A stretch of DNA of 64,000 nucleotides. Origin: Coralloluteibacterium thermophilum (GTDB taxonomy: Bacteria; Pseudomonadota; Gammaproteobacteria; Xanthomonadales; Xanthomonadaceae). Of the stretch, positions 8,111 to 16,447 are shown one piece after another (position 1 is the stretch's first letter; each line of letters opens with the position of its first letter). The notes under the pieces are model-generated. The model ran no database searches, was not told the DNA's origin, and was given only the letters and a program-made list of their open reading frames with translations. The DNA lies in assembly GCF_042654365.1 (NCBI RefSeq), contig NZ_JBHSGG010000040.1:1-64000 (forward strand), read 5' to 3'. The position numbers were made by a program, and so were the translations under genes.

Positions 8111-10890
8111 GACTTGCCCTCCAACAATTTCTGCAGGTAACGAACGCTTCGTGCGAGTTCGCCATGGGCGACAAGTGACTGTATGTCCACGGCGACGTCA
8201 CGGGAGGATGCAATGAAACTATCGGGATCGGTCAAGTATCGAAGCATTCGCTCGACGAGGAGATGGTCAGTACAAAGCCGGTATCTGGTGGTAATCCCGA
8301 GCAGCCATGAAACGACCTGTGCTGGCAACATGTCCAGCACTTCCCGGTGCGACACGCGTAGTTGGGCAGGGAAGTTCATCCACTCCCTGCGGTTCGTTAT
8401 GGCATCACCCAGCGTGGCGATGGCATCGTCGTTCCACGGCGGGTCGCCGATCCGGCGTTCGGCGTCCATCCACGCCGGGCCGCAGACGAAACGGACGAGT
8501 GCATCCCGCATCGCGCGCACCACCTTGCCCTTTCTCGCCGCGCCCAAGGGGCCGACGACACGGGCACGCGACCACAAACCTAGTAGGGCGACATCATCGC
8601 GCAAGCGTTCGGCGGATGATGCGAAACCATTGAGCCGGGGTGCCAAGGCCAGCTCGGCGAAATCACGCATCGTTCCCTGGCCCGGTTGGCTGACGATGAC
8701 CGCGTCTAGCCGGTCACGGCCGGCCACGATGAAAAGCGCGCCCGGTGCGGGGACGTCGATGCCGTCAACGCAGTCGTCGTAGTCCAGCGCCTGCGCGGCG
8801 CAGGGCTGGTCCAGCGGTGCCATCTGGCACAGCGCATGGGCGCCCACTGCAGCTTCGTCGACCAGCCTGATCGTGGTGGTCTGCCGTGACTGGCGCAGCG
8901 TCCAACGTACTGGTCGGCTTGCGCGCTCCAGCGACAGCGTGAAAGTGCCGATTTCTTCGGCGCGGATGACCAGGCGGCAGGCATTGCTGCCCCCGAGGTT
9001 CTCCTGGATCTCAGTCGGTAATCGGCGCCACAGGTGGGTCAATGTCGCCGGCACGACCGTCCTATCGAATGGTCTTGGATCTGAGTCGCAGCCTTCGATC
9101 TCCAGGAACAATTGAGCTTCACGACCGGCGGGGCCATAGACCTCGAGTTGAAGCTCGTCTCGCTCGAGACTCTCCAACGTCGCATCGATTGGCGTCGCGA
9201 CCACGATCAGGCCGCCGCGTCGCTGGACGGTTTCGTCCAGGCTCACCGGGTTCCGGACCTCCAGGATCACCTCACCGCGGGAGGCGCCAAGCAATCCGGC
9301 TTGCCCCGCGCCGTCCTTCACTTCGACCACCAGGCGGTGCTCCCCCGGTGGCAAGGGAGGCAACTGCACCCAAGAGGGGCCTTGCACTCCCGTCCGGGAA
9401 ATCCGCAGCGGAGGAATGCCGTCGAGCGCGACGTCCACGGCCGCCACGTCGTGATCGACATCGATGCCGAAGCATGGTGTATCGGTCGTGAGCCATTCGC
9501 TTCGTCCCTCGCAGTCCCACGATACTGCGGGCAATCCAGCGGGCCAGATTCTGACCGTAGAGGCGAACGACAGGCCTAGTGTCTTCAGCGCGTGCCGGAG
9601 GTCTTCAGACACATGGGGGGGCAGCGACAACTGAATGCCCGTAAGGCCGTCGCATCGCAGGTCGGCGGGCCGGAGAGCCGGGTGGGGCCGAAAAACGTGG
9701 CCCGTGCGTGCCATCACGATGTACTTCTGGCCTGGTCGGACGTGGTGGCTGCGAACTTCACGTGCGAGGCCGTCGGTGCCGATGCGGCAGACCCAGAGGG
9801 GGCCCTTGCCCAACGTGGCTTCCAAGCGCACCAACTGATCGAAGATCGGGAGGGCGTCCTTGAACCGTAGGACCATGCCGTCGCCTGGCCATCGTTGAAG
9901 TCCATGGGGTTTTGAGGGAGTGTTGAGGATCTGGGCCGGGTGCCACTGGCCCGATCCGCCTTCGATCCGAACCTTCGTCTTTTGCAGATGCCTAGCGACT
10001 TCCGGGGACCCGGCAGCTAGCGGGGCAAAGGAAGGGACTTGGATGCCCACATGCCAAGCGTCGCTCTTTCGGCTCAGTAGCAGTGTCGGGCGCAGGTTGA
10101 GTTGGGGTTGGGCAACTGTTCGGGCTCGATCCTGCGGTGAGCGGCCCGAAAATCGTTGGCGCTTAGCGCCATGGATCCAGCGAATGTCGGAGCGGGCTTC
10201 CTGAAGCCACTCGCGGGCTTCTTGCGTCATCTCGAGGTCACCGACAATGCGCCGGGTTGCCTCGGGCGAGAGAGGAGGATCTTCCGTTCCAGCGCCCAGC
10301 AGGGCCAAGGCGATGCGGCCGACCATCTCCTCCTGCTCGCAGAATTCCCGGAAGCGCGACGAGGGATGGGGGGTCCGATGGTGGATCAGGCGGCCGACGA
10401 CGAGCGGGTCGCTGTCCGCGGCGATCTGGTAGCGGTTGTGGTGGATCGATCGGGCGAACTGGTATTGCAAGTCCTTGGGCAGGATGGCGTGGGTGATAGG
10501 CCAGGCGATGATGCGAAACTGCTCGGCCCACGTGCCCGATGGCCGGACACCGTTGTAGGTACTGGCGAAGCGCCGGAACCACATGCGGATCCGGCTTCGA
10601 CTCTTATTAGTATCTACGGCGCGCCAAGCCGGTAATCGTTCGTTGAATGTCTGCCAGTACTCGGCGCCGGCATAGTCATATCCGACTTCGGTGGCAAATA
10701 CGACCCAAGCGAGCCAGGAAGCTTGGTTGGTCATGCCGTATGCGAGTTGTTTCGACAGGCTATTGGCGAGCGCCGACATGTCGATTGCCAATCCGTGCTC
10801 CAGCGCGAAGATGTGCTGGTTCTCCGTGCGTTCGGAGGAAATCTCGCTAAATCGGGCTTCCAGATCCTGTTGGAGAGTGGGTAGATGCAC
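8095..10890 (-). CDS. Unrecognised 931-aa protein in Druantia operon (DruB/DruC position)
   Basis: A large protein encoded between druA and the 362-aa gene. The first ~200 residues are helical, with FALEHGL and many Trp/Arg (WFRRFASTYNG). The middle and C-terminal thirds are beta-rich with several PPLPPGEHRLVVEVKDGAG-like stretches that resemble immunoglobulin-like folds. No nuclease, ATPase or membrane motif is visible. Type I Druantia has two separate proteins, DruB and DruC, at this place; here one frame fills it. It might be a fusion, a DruC-like protein with DruB missing, or something new. Start is uncertain: GTG at 10890 lies 2 bases after the druA stop (coupled translation), while an in-frame ATG at 10989 would overlap druA by 97 bases and has no clear ribosome site. 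Confidence 0.65.
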   Translation of the reverse strand: MHLPTLQQDLEARFSEISSERTENQHIFALEHGLAIDMSALANSLSKQLAYGMTNQASWLAWVVFATEVGYDYAGAEYWQTFNERLPAWRAVDTNKSRSRIRMWFRRFASTYNGVRPSGTWAEQFRIIAWPITHAILPKDLQYQFARSIHHNRYQIAADSDPLVVGRLIHHRTPHPSSRFREFCEQEEMVGRIALALLGAGTEDPPLSPEATRRIVGDLEMTQEAREWLQEARSDIRWIHGAKRQRFSGRSPQDRARTVAQPQLNLRPTLLLSRKSDAWHVGIQVPSFAPLAAGSPEVARHLQKTKVRIEGGSGQWHPAQILNTPSKPHGLQRWPGDGMVLRFKDALPIFDQLVRLEATLGKGPLWVCRIGTDGLAREVRSHHVRPGQKYIVMARTGHVFRPHPALRPADLRCDGLTGIQLSLPPHVSEDLRHALKTLGLSFASTVRIWPAGLPAVSWDCEGRSEWLTTDTPCFGIDVDHDVAAVDVALDGIPPLRISRTGVQGPSWVQLPPLPPGEHRLVVEVKDGAGQAGLLGASRGEVILEVRNPVSLDETVQRRGGLIVVATPIDATLESLERDELQLEVYGPAGREAQLFLEIEGCDSDPRPFDRTVVPATLTHLWRRLPTEIQENLGGSNACRLVIRAEEIGTFTLSLERASRPVRWTLRQSRQTTTIRLVDEAAVGAHALCQMAPLDQPCAAQALDYDDCVDGIDVPAPGALFIVAGRDRLDAVIVSQPGQGTMRDFAELALAPRLNGFASSAERLRDDVALLGLWSRARVVGPLGAARKGKVVRAMRDALVRFVCGPAWMDAERRIGDPPWNDDAIATLGDAITNRREWMNFPAQLRVSHREVLDMLPAQVVSWLLGITTRYRLCTDHLLVERMLRYLTDPDSFIASSRDVAVDIQSLVAHGELARSVRYLQKLLEGKSWDWN

Positions 10891-10892
10891 TG

Positions 10893-12110
10893 CTAAGACG
10901 GCGCTCCCTTCCGATAATTCGAATCTGCGATTGAAATGGACGCGCCCGAGGTTTGTGAAACTAGGTCGGCCAGATCCTGTTGGGTCCATTGCCGAAAGGT
11001 GGTATCACGAGTGGCGCGAGGGATCAGCCAGCGACGGCAAGCTAGGGTGCCAACCTCTTTGGCCGTTTTCAGATCCCCTAGATCCAGTTCGGTGGCCTCA
11101 CCTTTTAGAAACTCCACCGCGTTGCTCGCCATTTCGCAAATAAAGACCTCGCGCTTGACGCCGTGCATCATCAGGTTTGGGCGCTCGCCAATCATTGCGA
11201 GTGCTGCTCGCGTCGCGCGCATCTTCCAGTTCGGCCCTTTTCCGAACTCGTTGCCGTCTGCGTATCGGTGATCCTTAGTGCGAAGGTAGGCCCGAAGTTC
11301 AAGAAATAAGTCGTCGGGAATGTGAAAGTGACCGTACCCGCTCGAGTATCCAATTGGCTTCAGGTATTTTTTTCCGTCTAACTTGATGCGGTTGTAGACT
11401 GATGACCGCCCCATTGATGAGGTCGTTGTGATGGCGGCTAAGCGCGCCTGTTTTACCCGTTTAGATATAACGCCTTCACGAGATCCGTAGGCTCTCAGGA
11501 AGTCCTCATAGAGGTCTCTGGTGCGCAACAGGGATGCTACGACCTTGCCGCCGAGGATTTTATTGTAGGGCGGCACCGCCCCTAGGACGTACGCGTCCAT
11601 CGTATGGATCAAATGGGTTCCGCGCTGCTCGCCTGTCCAGCCGATGTATTCGTCTCGGGAGCGCAGGTTGAAGACAGGGTCGCCGATGGCGAGGATTCCC
11701 ATTAGGCGCTTCTGACTCTCATCCCAGACCAGGTAGCGAAGGCGTCGGCCGAATCCGGGGGAGACTGGCACCGACCAGGTGAGGGAGGCGAGCTTGAATA
11801 GATCAGACTGTAAGGTGCCGCTATAGACGCGCTCCAAGCGTGGTTGAACCCTAAGAGGGTCGATTTCATGCCCTACTGCGAAGTGCTGGGCAAGTTTTGG
11901 GAACTTTGATTCTAGAAAGCTCCTCTGTTTCGAGGAGCGCTCTGTACGTTGCAATTGATGCGCTGCACGGATCGCTTCTTTGTTGTCGGCTATTAGGTGC
12001 AGGTCGCCTTGTTCATCATGTTTGAAACCGACCCGTTGGAGGTGCTGACGAATCTTGCGCTTAAGGAGCGCTTCCCGGGTCATGACTTTGATCACGTTGC
12101 TGGTTTTCAT
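10893..12110 (-). CDS. druA: DruA, DUF4338 family Druantia protein
   Basis: A 405-residue protein whose core, about residues 125-200, carries the DUF4338 signature: RYLVWDE..., LMGILAIGDPVFNLRSRD, IGWTGEQR, then ...YNKILGGKVVASLL. DUF4338 is the defining domain of DruA in Druantia type I. Its molecular activity is not settled and I see no classic nuclease triad. The N-terminal ~60 residues are basic and helical, suggesting nucleic-acid contact (inference). Start: ATG at 12110; an alternative ATG at 12083 would remove 9 residues; neither has a strong ribosome site. It is 71 bases downstream of the DUF2075 gene. Base composition is visibly less GC-rich than the chromosome, in line with horizontal transfer. 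Confidence 0.8.
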   Translation of the reverse strand: MKTSNVIKVMTREALLKRKIRQHLQRVGFKHDEQGDLHLIADNKEAIRAAHQLQRTERSSKQRSFLESKFPKLAQHFAVGHEIDPLRVQPRLERVYSGTLQSDLFKLASLTWSVPVSPGFGRRLRYLVWDESQKRLMGILAIGDPVFNLRSRDEYIGWTGEQRGTHLIHTMDAYVLGAVPPYNKILGGKVVASLLRTRDLYEDFLRAYGSREGVISKRVKQARLAAITTTSSMGRSSVYNRIKLDGKKYLKPIGYSSGYGHFHIPDDLFLELRAYLRTKDHRYADGNEFGKGPNWKMRATRAALAMIGERPNLMMHGVKREVFICEMASNAVEFLKGEATELDLGDLKTAKEVGTLACRRWLIPRATRDTTFRQWTQQDLADLVSQTSGASISIADSNYRKGAPS

Positions 12111-12181
12111 TGGTATCTTATCGACTGGCTTCGGTGCGTAGCGGGAACTCTCGGCGCTGAGTGCACTCGTGGCCTTGAATT

Positions 12182-14062
12182 TTAAGTCTGAACGCAGGCG
12201 GTTCTCTTGGTCGTCATGAGCGGTTGAAACTCTGGATCTGTCGCATGAACATAGCACCCCTTCATCCCCCGACTCATCAGCGTCTTGTACGTATTCCGCA
12301 CGATCCGCTCCACGCGCTCGCGGGTGGCCTCGGGGTCTTGCTTCATCAGGGTCTTGTAACCGCGGATGGAGCGGTCCATGCGCGAGCGTGATTCGGGAAA
12401 CACCGTCGGCTTGCCGTCGATCCACCGCAGGTCCGGCCCGATGATCACGCCGACGTAGTCCAGCTCCAGCCCCTGGCAGGTGTGGATGCAGCCGACTTCC
12501 TCCACCGAATCCGGCGCCACGATCCAGAGGCTGCCGTCCTTGTCGAGGTTCCACTGCGCGCGGTAGCCGTGTTCGGGGATCTCGATGTCCCAGGCGTCCG
12601 GGTTCCTCTTGCTCTTCCAGTCCCAGCAGTAGCCGGCGACCACGCGGGCCTTGTTGTTGACCTTGTTCTTCTCGCGGATGAGGTCGTGCAGTTCGACCGG
12701 CGAGTCGACGATGCGGAAGTCGAAGGCGTCGCGGTCGAAGTCGGTATTGGCGGTTTCGCGGATGCCGAGGAAATTGTCCAGCCACGCGATGTAGCCGTCG
12801 GAACCGGCGCAGCGGAACTGCGAGGCGAGTTCCAGGCGTGTGACTTCGGCGCCCATGGCCTGCGCCCAGCGCTCCAGCTCGGCGATGCGGCCGATGTCGG
12901 ACAGCGTCACGATCTGGTCGTCGTCGGCGAAGAACACCGTGCAGTGCGCGCTGCGGATCAGTTCCATGATCTGGTTCTGGCCCAGGTTCGACATGTAGCC
13001 GCTCTTTTCGTTGAGGCGGTGCGCCTCGTCCACCACCAGGGTGTGGAAGGTGTTGGGCGGGGTGTCGTGGAAACCGCCGGAGCCGGCGAACAGGTTGCCG
13101 ATCTCTACCTTGCGCAGGTGCCCGGCCAGCTTCTGCGCATACACGGCGCGCGGCGCGGCGTTCTTGGAGACGTACTTGGTGAGCTGGCCGCGCCTGGTGA
13201 GTTCCACCAAAAGGTTCACCGCCACCACCGATTTTCCCGTCCCCGGCCCACCCTTGACGATCACCACCTGCCTGCGGGTGTCGCTGGCCTGCTCGGCCTT
13301 GGCGAGGCAGGTCTCGTAGACCACCTTCTGGTCGTCCACCAGCACGAACTCGCGGTTGCCCTTGAGCATCTTCGCCAGACTGTCGGCCAGCATCTTCGAC
13401 GGGCGGATGCGGCCTTCGGCGATCTCGTACAGCAGCCTGCCGCGGTCGCCCTTGCGCACGTGCTGCTTGATGAAGGCGCGCAGCTTCTCCAGCTCGTCCG
13501 CGCCATCGAGGAAGACCGGCGCCTTCTCCAGATAGTGCGCGTAGCGCGGATCGCGGATGACGCCGTCATCGCGGTAGTTGTGCAGGTAGGCGCAGGGCCT
13601 GAGTTCGGTGCCGGATTCGTACACCGCCTCGTTGAAGCCGTTGAGCAGCGCTGCGTAGGACCACGCCTGGTAGCTGGGGTGGGGGCCTTCCACCTCGGCC
13701 CTGCCGCCGCGGTTGGCGACGATGATTCCGTCCTTCTCGCTGATGCGGGAGTTGGACCACTGCTTCAGTTCGACGATGACCAGGTGCGGGGTGTCGTCGT
13801 TGGCGGCGCCGGAAAGCACGAAGTCGATGCGCTTGGCGGTCTGCGCGATGCCGAACTCGATGCCCACACCGGTGTCGTCGGGAATGTCGCGGTCGCGCAG
13901 CACGCGCGCCATGGCGGCCAGCGAATTGCGCCAGGCCTTGAACTCGCCCTGCGATGCGTACCGCCCGGTCTTCTGGAGGAACGCGCGTTGCACCACGTCC
14001 TCGATCTGCGCGTGGTCGTTGTCGTGCAGGAAGCGTTCCTTGGTCGCCTGGTAGACGATCAC
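12182..14062 (-). CDS. Nuclease-helicase fusion, DUF2075 (Schlafen-like) family
   Basis: A 626-residue protein in two parts. The N-terminal part (about 60-200) has D80...VELKQW at 97-102, the spacing and hydrophobic context of a PD-(D/E)XK nuclease core. The C-terminal part is a DUF2075-type superfamily 1 NTPase with Walker A GGPGTGKS at 271-278 and Walker B VVDEAH at 343-348, followed by FADDDQ and a QFRC motif. Such proteins recur in defence islands and may cut or unwind foreign DNA (inference). GTG start at 14062 with GGGGAA just upstream. It follows the HTH gene by 91 bases and precedes druA by 71, so the set may be one transcript. Its GC content resembles the chromosome more than druA does, so it may have a separate history. 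Confidence 0.75.
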   Translation of the reverse strand: MIVYQATKERFLHDNDHAQIEDVVQRAFLQKTGRYASQGEFKAWRNSLAAMARVLRDRDIPDDTGVGIEFGIAQTAKRIDFVLSGAANDDTPHLVIVELKQWSNSRISEKDGIIVANRGGRAEVEGPHPSYQAWSYAALLNGFNEAVYESGTELRPCAYLHNYRDDGVIRDPRYAHYLEKAPVFLDGADELEKLRAFIKQHVRKGDRGRLLYEIAEGRIRPSKMLADSLAKMLKGNREFVLVDDQKVVYETCLAKAEQASDTRRQVVIVKGGPGTGKSVVAVNLLVELTRRGQLTKYVSKNAAPRAVYAQKLAGHLRKVEIGNLFAGSGGFHDTPPNTFHTLVVDEAHRLNEKSGYMSNLGQNQIMELIRSAHCTVFFADDDQIVTLSDIGRIAELERWAQAMGAEVTRLELASQFRCAGSDGYIAWLDNFLGIRETANTDFDRDAFDFRIVDSPVELHDLIREKNKVNNKARVVAGYCWDWKSKRNPDAWDIEIPEHGYRAQWNLDKDGSLWIVAPDSVEEVGCIHTCQGLELDYVGVIIGPDLRWIDGKPTVFPESRSRMDRSIRGYKTLMKQDPEATRERVERIVRNTYKTLMSRGMKGCYVHATDPEFQPLMTTKRTACVQT

Positions 14063-14153
14063 GCGTTTTCCCCTGTTCCCCCTGCCGCCAAGCCTACAAC
14101 GTCGCGTGCTTCGCGCTCATGCTGCGGTGCCCGGCGATCCGTGCATCCACGGC

Positions 14154-14513
14154 TCAGGAGAGGAAGTCCAGCAGCAGTTTCTGCTTGGCTTCCGGCAGCG
14201 TGCGGAAGATGACCAGCAGGCGGTCCTCGCTGTCGGTGAGGCGCCGGTACAGGGCAGAGGGTTCGCCGACGCCGAGCTGGATCTGCCCGCGCCCGGTGGC
14301 GAGCCACTCGAAGCTGACGTCGAAATCCAGTGCGAGTTCGATGATGCGGGAGAGCTCAGGCAGTGCGAGGCCGCAGAGCCATTTGCGGGCCGCCTCGCGC
14401 GAGACGGCATAGCGGTCGGCGAGGGCGCCCGTCCTTCCGCGGCCCTGCACGAAGAGGGCGCGGTCCAGCGTCTGGTGCAGGCGATCTGCGAACTCTGCAT
14501 AGGGGGCTGTCAT
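14154..14513 (-). CDS. Small helix-turn-helix regulator
   Basis: A 119-residue protein. Residues ~20-60 form an HTH: TGALADRYAVSREAARKWL followed by a recognition-like helix, then SRIIELALDFDVSFEWLATG, typical of XRE/phage-repressor-like proteins with a helical tail. ATG at 14513 is preceded by AAGGAG with good spacing. It is first in line on the strand of the DUF2075-Druantia genes, so it is a candidate local regulator of the island. No operator was identified in the 229-base region separating it from the divergent XAC0095 gene. Confidence 0.65.
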   Translation of the reverse strand: MTAPYAEFADRLHQTLDRALFVQGRGRTGALADRYAVSREAARKWLCGLALPELSRIIELALDFDVSFEWLATGRGQIQLGVGEPSALYRRLTDSEDRLLVIFRTLPEAKQKLLLDFLS

Positions 14514-14742
14514 CGGGCTCCTTGTTCTCGTTGCGTCCTGCACATCGTCCGGCATATCCGGCTGCGCGCCGAATTGTTGCGCAACGGGCACCGGACACAG
14601 ATAACCGGCAGTTGTTGACATCCGCAATTTCACGTTGCAGCCTGCGACACAGGACCGATGTGGTCCCGGTGCCAGCAGCGCGCCCGGGCAGGGCCGGGTC
14701 GGTCGATGGGGTGATCGTCTCTTCAACGCACGGAGGTGAGCG

Positions 14743-15525
14743 ATGGACGGTACGTCGGATCGTGGGGACACGTTGGGTTATCTCCTCCCCGAGGACAGCC
14801 AGTTCCGGCTGAAGAAACTGCAGCAGCACATGGCGTTCCTGTCGCATCTGGCGCAACCGCGCACGGCGGACGAGGAACGCGAGTGGGCGCCCGAGGTGAG
14901 CATGGGCGAGGTGGCGATCTGCCTGGAGCTGTTGGCCGAGCAGGTGTCCATCGTGCTGGACGAGGTGGCGTGGCCGGCGCGGCTGCAGGGCGCGCAGGAG
15001 AGGGCGGAGCGCGATGCGGAGCACGCCGGCGACGACGATGCCGCGGCGATTGCAGCCGCGATGGAGGCACCTGACGCCGGCGGCGGCCGCTTCACCTTCG
15101 GCGTCACGCTGGAGCAGGTGGACACGCTGGCTCGCCTGGTCCAGGCCATCTCCGCGCACGGCGATGTCCTGGCAGTGGGCCACGCGGGCGAACTGGCCGC
15201 AGGCACGCTGCCGCAGCTGGGGCAGGCCATCTGCGATGCCGCCGAGGCGCTGCGCCGTGTCCTGGACGAGGTCGAAGAACAGCGGCTGGGGAAGGCGCCG
15301 GGGCGGAACACACAGGTCGAGGAAGAGCGGGGCGAGTACCGCGTCGGGGCGACGCCTTCGGCGGCCGCGGTGCTCGCGGGGTCGCCCGTCGCTCGCGCAT
15401 CGGCCGTGGGACCCGGTGCAACGGCCGTGGGCGCATGGCGCGTCCACCGTCGCGCGCGACGGCCGCCTCTCCGCGGCCTCTCCCCCATCCCGGCCTTCCC
15501 CCGCATGGCGGGGGAGGGGGCCTGA
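14743..15525 (+). CDS. XAC0095-family protein with REP-derived tail
   Basis: The first ~30 residues (YLLPEDSQFRLKKLQQHM...) match the XAC0095 family found in Xanthomonas and relatives; function unknown. The body is helical, with a linker rich in Ala/Asp and a second copy of helical segments. GGAGGTG lies just upstream of ATG 14743. The last ~60 residues (Arg/Pro-rich, ending SPIPAFPRMAGEGA) are a translation of the adjacent REP element, so the original stop was probably lost or lies upstream and the extant C-terminus is non-native. It ends where the broken secreted-protein gene begins. Confidence 0.65.
   Translation: MDGTSDRGDTLGYLLPEDSQFRLKKLQQHMAFLSHLAQPRTADEEREWAPEVSMGEVAICLELLAEQVSIVLDEVAWPARLQGAQERAERDAEHAGDDDAAAIAAAMEAPDAGGGRFTFGVTLEQVDTLARLVQAISAHGDVLAVGHAGELAAGTLPQLGQAICDAAEALRRVLDEVEEQRLGKAPGRNTQVEEERGEYRVGATPSAAAVLAGSPVARASAVGPGATAVGAWRVHRRARRPPLRGLSPIPAFPRMAGEGA
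15478..15521. repeat. REP-like palindromic element
   Basis: CTCTCCCCCATCCC-GGCC followed by TTCCCCCGC and its inverted arm GCGGGGGAGG. This is the same element type as those at 30.36-30.91 kb. It lies inside the end of the XAC0095 frame and at the 5' edge of the broken secreted-protein gene. Confidence 0.6.
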
Positions 15526-16245
15526 AGCGGCCTGCCTCGGCCTGCTGCTGGCCCTGGTGGCGCCGGCGCGGGCGGACATGCCGGAGGTCGCGTATCCGGC
15601 GCTGCCGGAACGGGCCGATGCGGTGGAGGACTTCGTACCGACGGTTGGCGGGTGGAGGCGCGTCATGCCGGCGATTTCGACCGCGACGGGCGGCCCGATG
15701 TCCTCCTGCTGCTGCGCATGGACGACCCGCGCAACGTGGTGGCCAATGCGGGCTTCGGGCCGCCGCGGTTCGACACCAACCCGCGCATGCTGGTGGCGGC
15801 GCTTGCCGAGGCCGGCGGCGGCCATCGTCGCATCCTGGCCGATCACACCTTGGTCCCGAGGCCGACGTCGCCGGCCACGGCGGATGTCCTCGACGAGATG
15901 GGCGGCGTCGGCATTCGTGAGAACGGCACGCTGTTCGTCGACCTGCACCGGTTCGCGTCCGCCGGCGGGTGGGAGATGGGCAACACGGGCTTCACCTTCC
16001 GCTACCAGGACGGCTGTTTCCGCCTGATCGGCTACGACGCAAGGAGCGTCGATCGCGCCAGCGGTGCGATGCGCGAGATCAGCTTCAACTATCTGAGCCG
16101 GCGCGCCTGGACCAGCGTCGCCAACATCGCGGAGGACGACGCTCCCGACCGCCGGTGGCGAAGCCTGCCGCGCGCGCCCTTGCGTTGCCTGGAGGAGGTG
16201 AGCGACGGGCTCGTGTTCCGGCCGGAAATCGGCGACGCGGAGTGA
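15526..16245 (+). pseudogene. Broken secreted FG-GAP-like protein gene
   Basis: The 5' part, in one frame, gives a secretion-signal-like hydrophobic stretch (LGLLLALVAPARA) then DMPEVAYPAL...EDFVP. From about 15650 the protein continues one frame over with GWRVEARHAGDFDRDGRPDVLLLL, an FG-GAP/VCBS-like GDFDxDGxxD calcium loop, and runs to TGA at 16245. A single missing base near 15648 (between VPT and GWR) would join the two. No start codon is found in the signal-peptide frame; the REP element occupies that place. So the gene is both frameshifted and missing its start. Two intact paralogous lipoproteins with the same motif lie at 30.9 and 32.9 kb. A base-call error could explain the frameshift but not the missing start. 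Confidence 0.6.
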
Positions 16246-16447
16246 GCGATCCGGCCGGAAGCGAGGCCGCTCGCCCGGCCTCGGCCGACGCCGTTCGCGC
16301 CGCGTCGTCCAGCCGACGCGTACCTGCTATCTGCTCCGTCGCACCATCGCGACGACGGTCCGTTCGAGCTCCTCCTGGGCCTGCGCGACGGTGATGTCGC
16401 CGGCGACGGCGGCGTCGGAGACCGTTGCCGCGCCATCGCTGCGATCT

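Noticed and set aside
1380..12110. DISARM or BREX identity for the defence operon
   Set aside because: No DNA methyltransferase, DrmC-type phospholipase D, BrxC/PglZ or Lon-like protein is present; a DUF4338 gene points to Druantia.
12482..14212. A long plus-strand frame opposite the nuclease-helicase
   Set aside because: Antisense shadow; the minus strand has Walker A and B motifs in the expected order.
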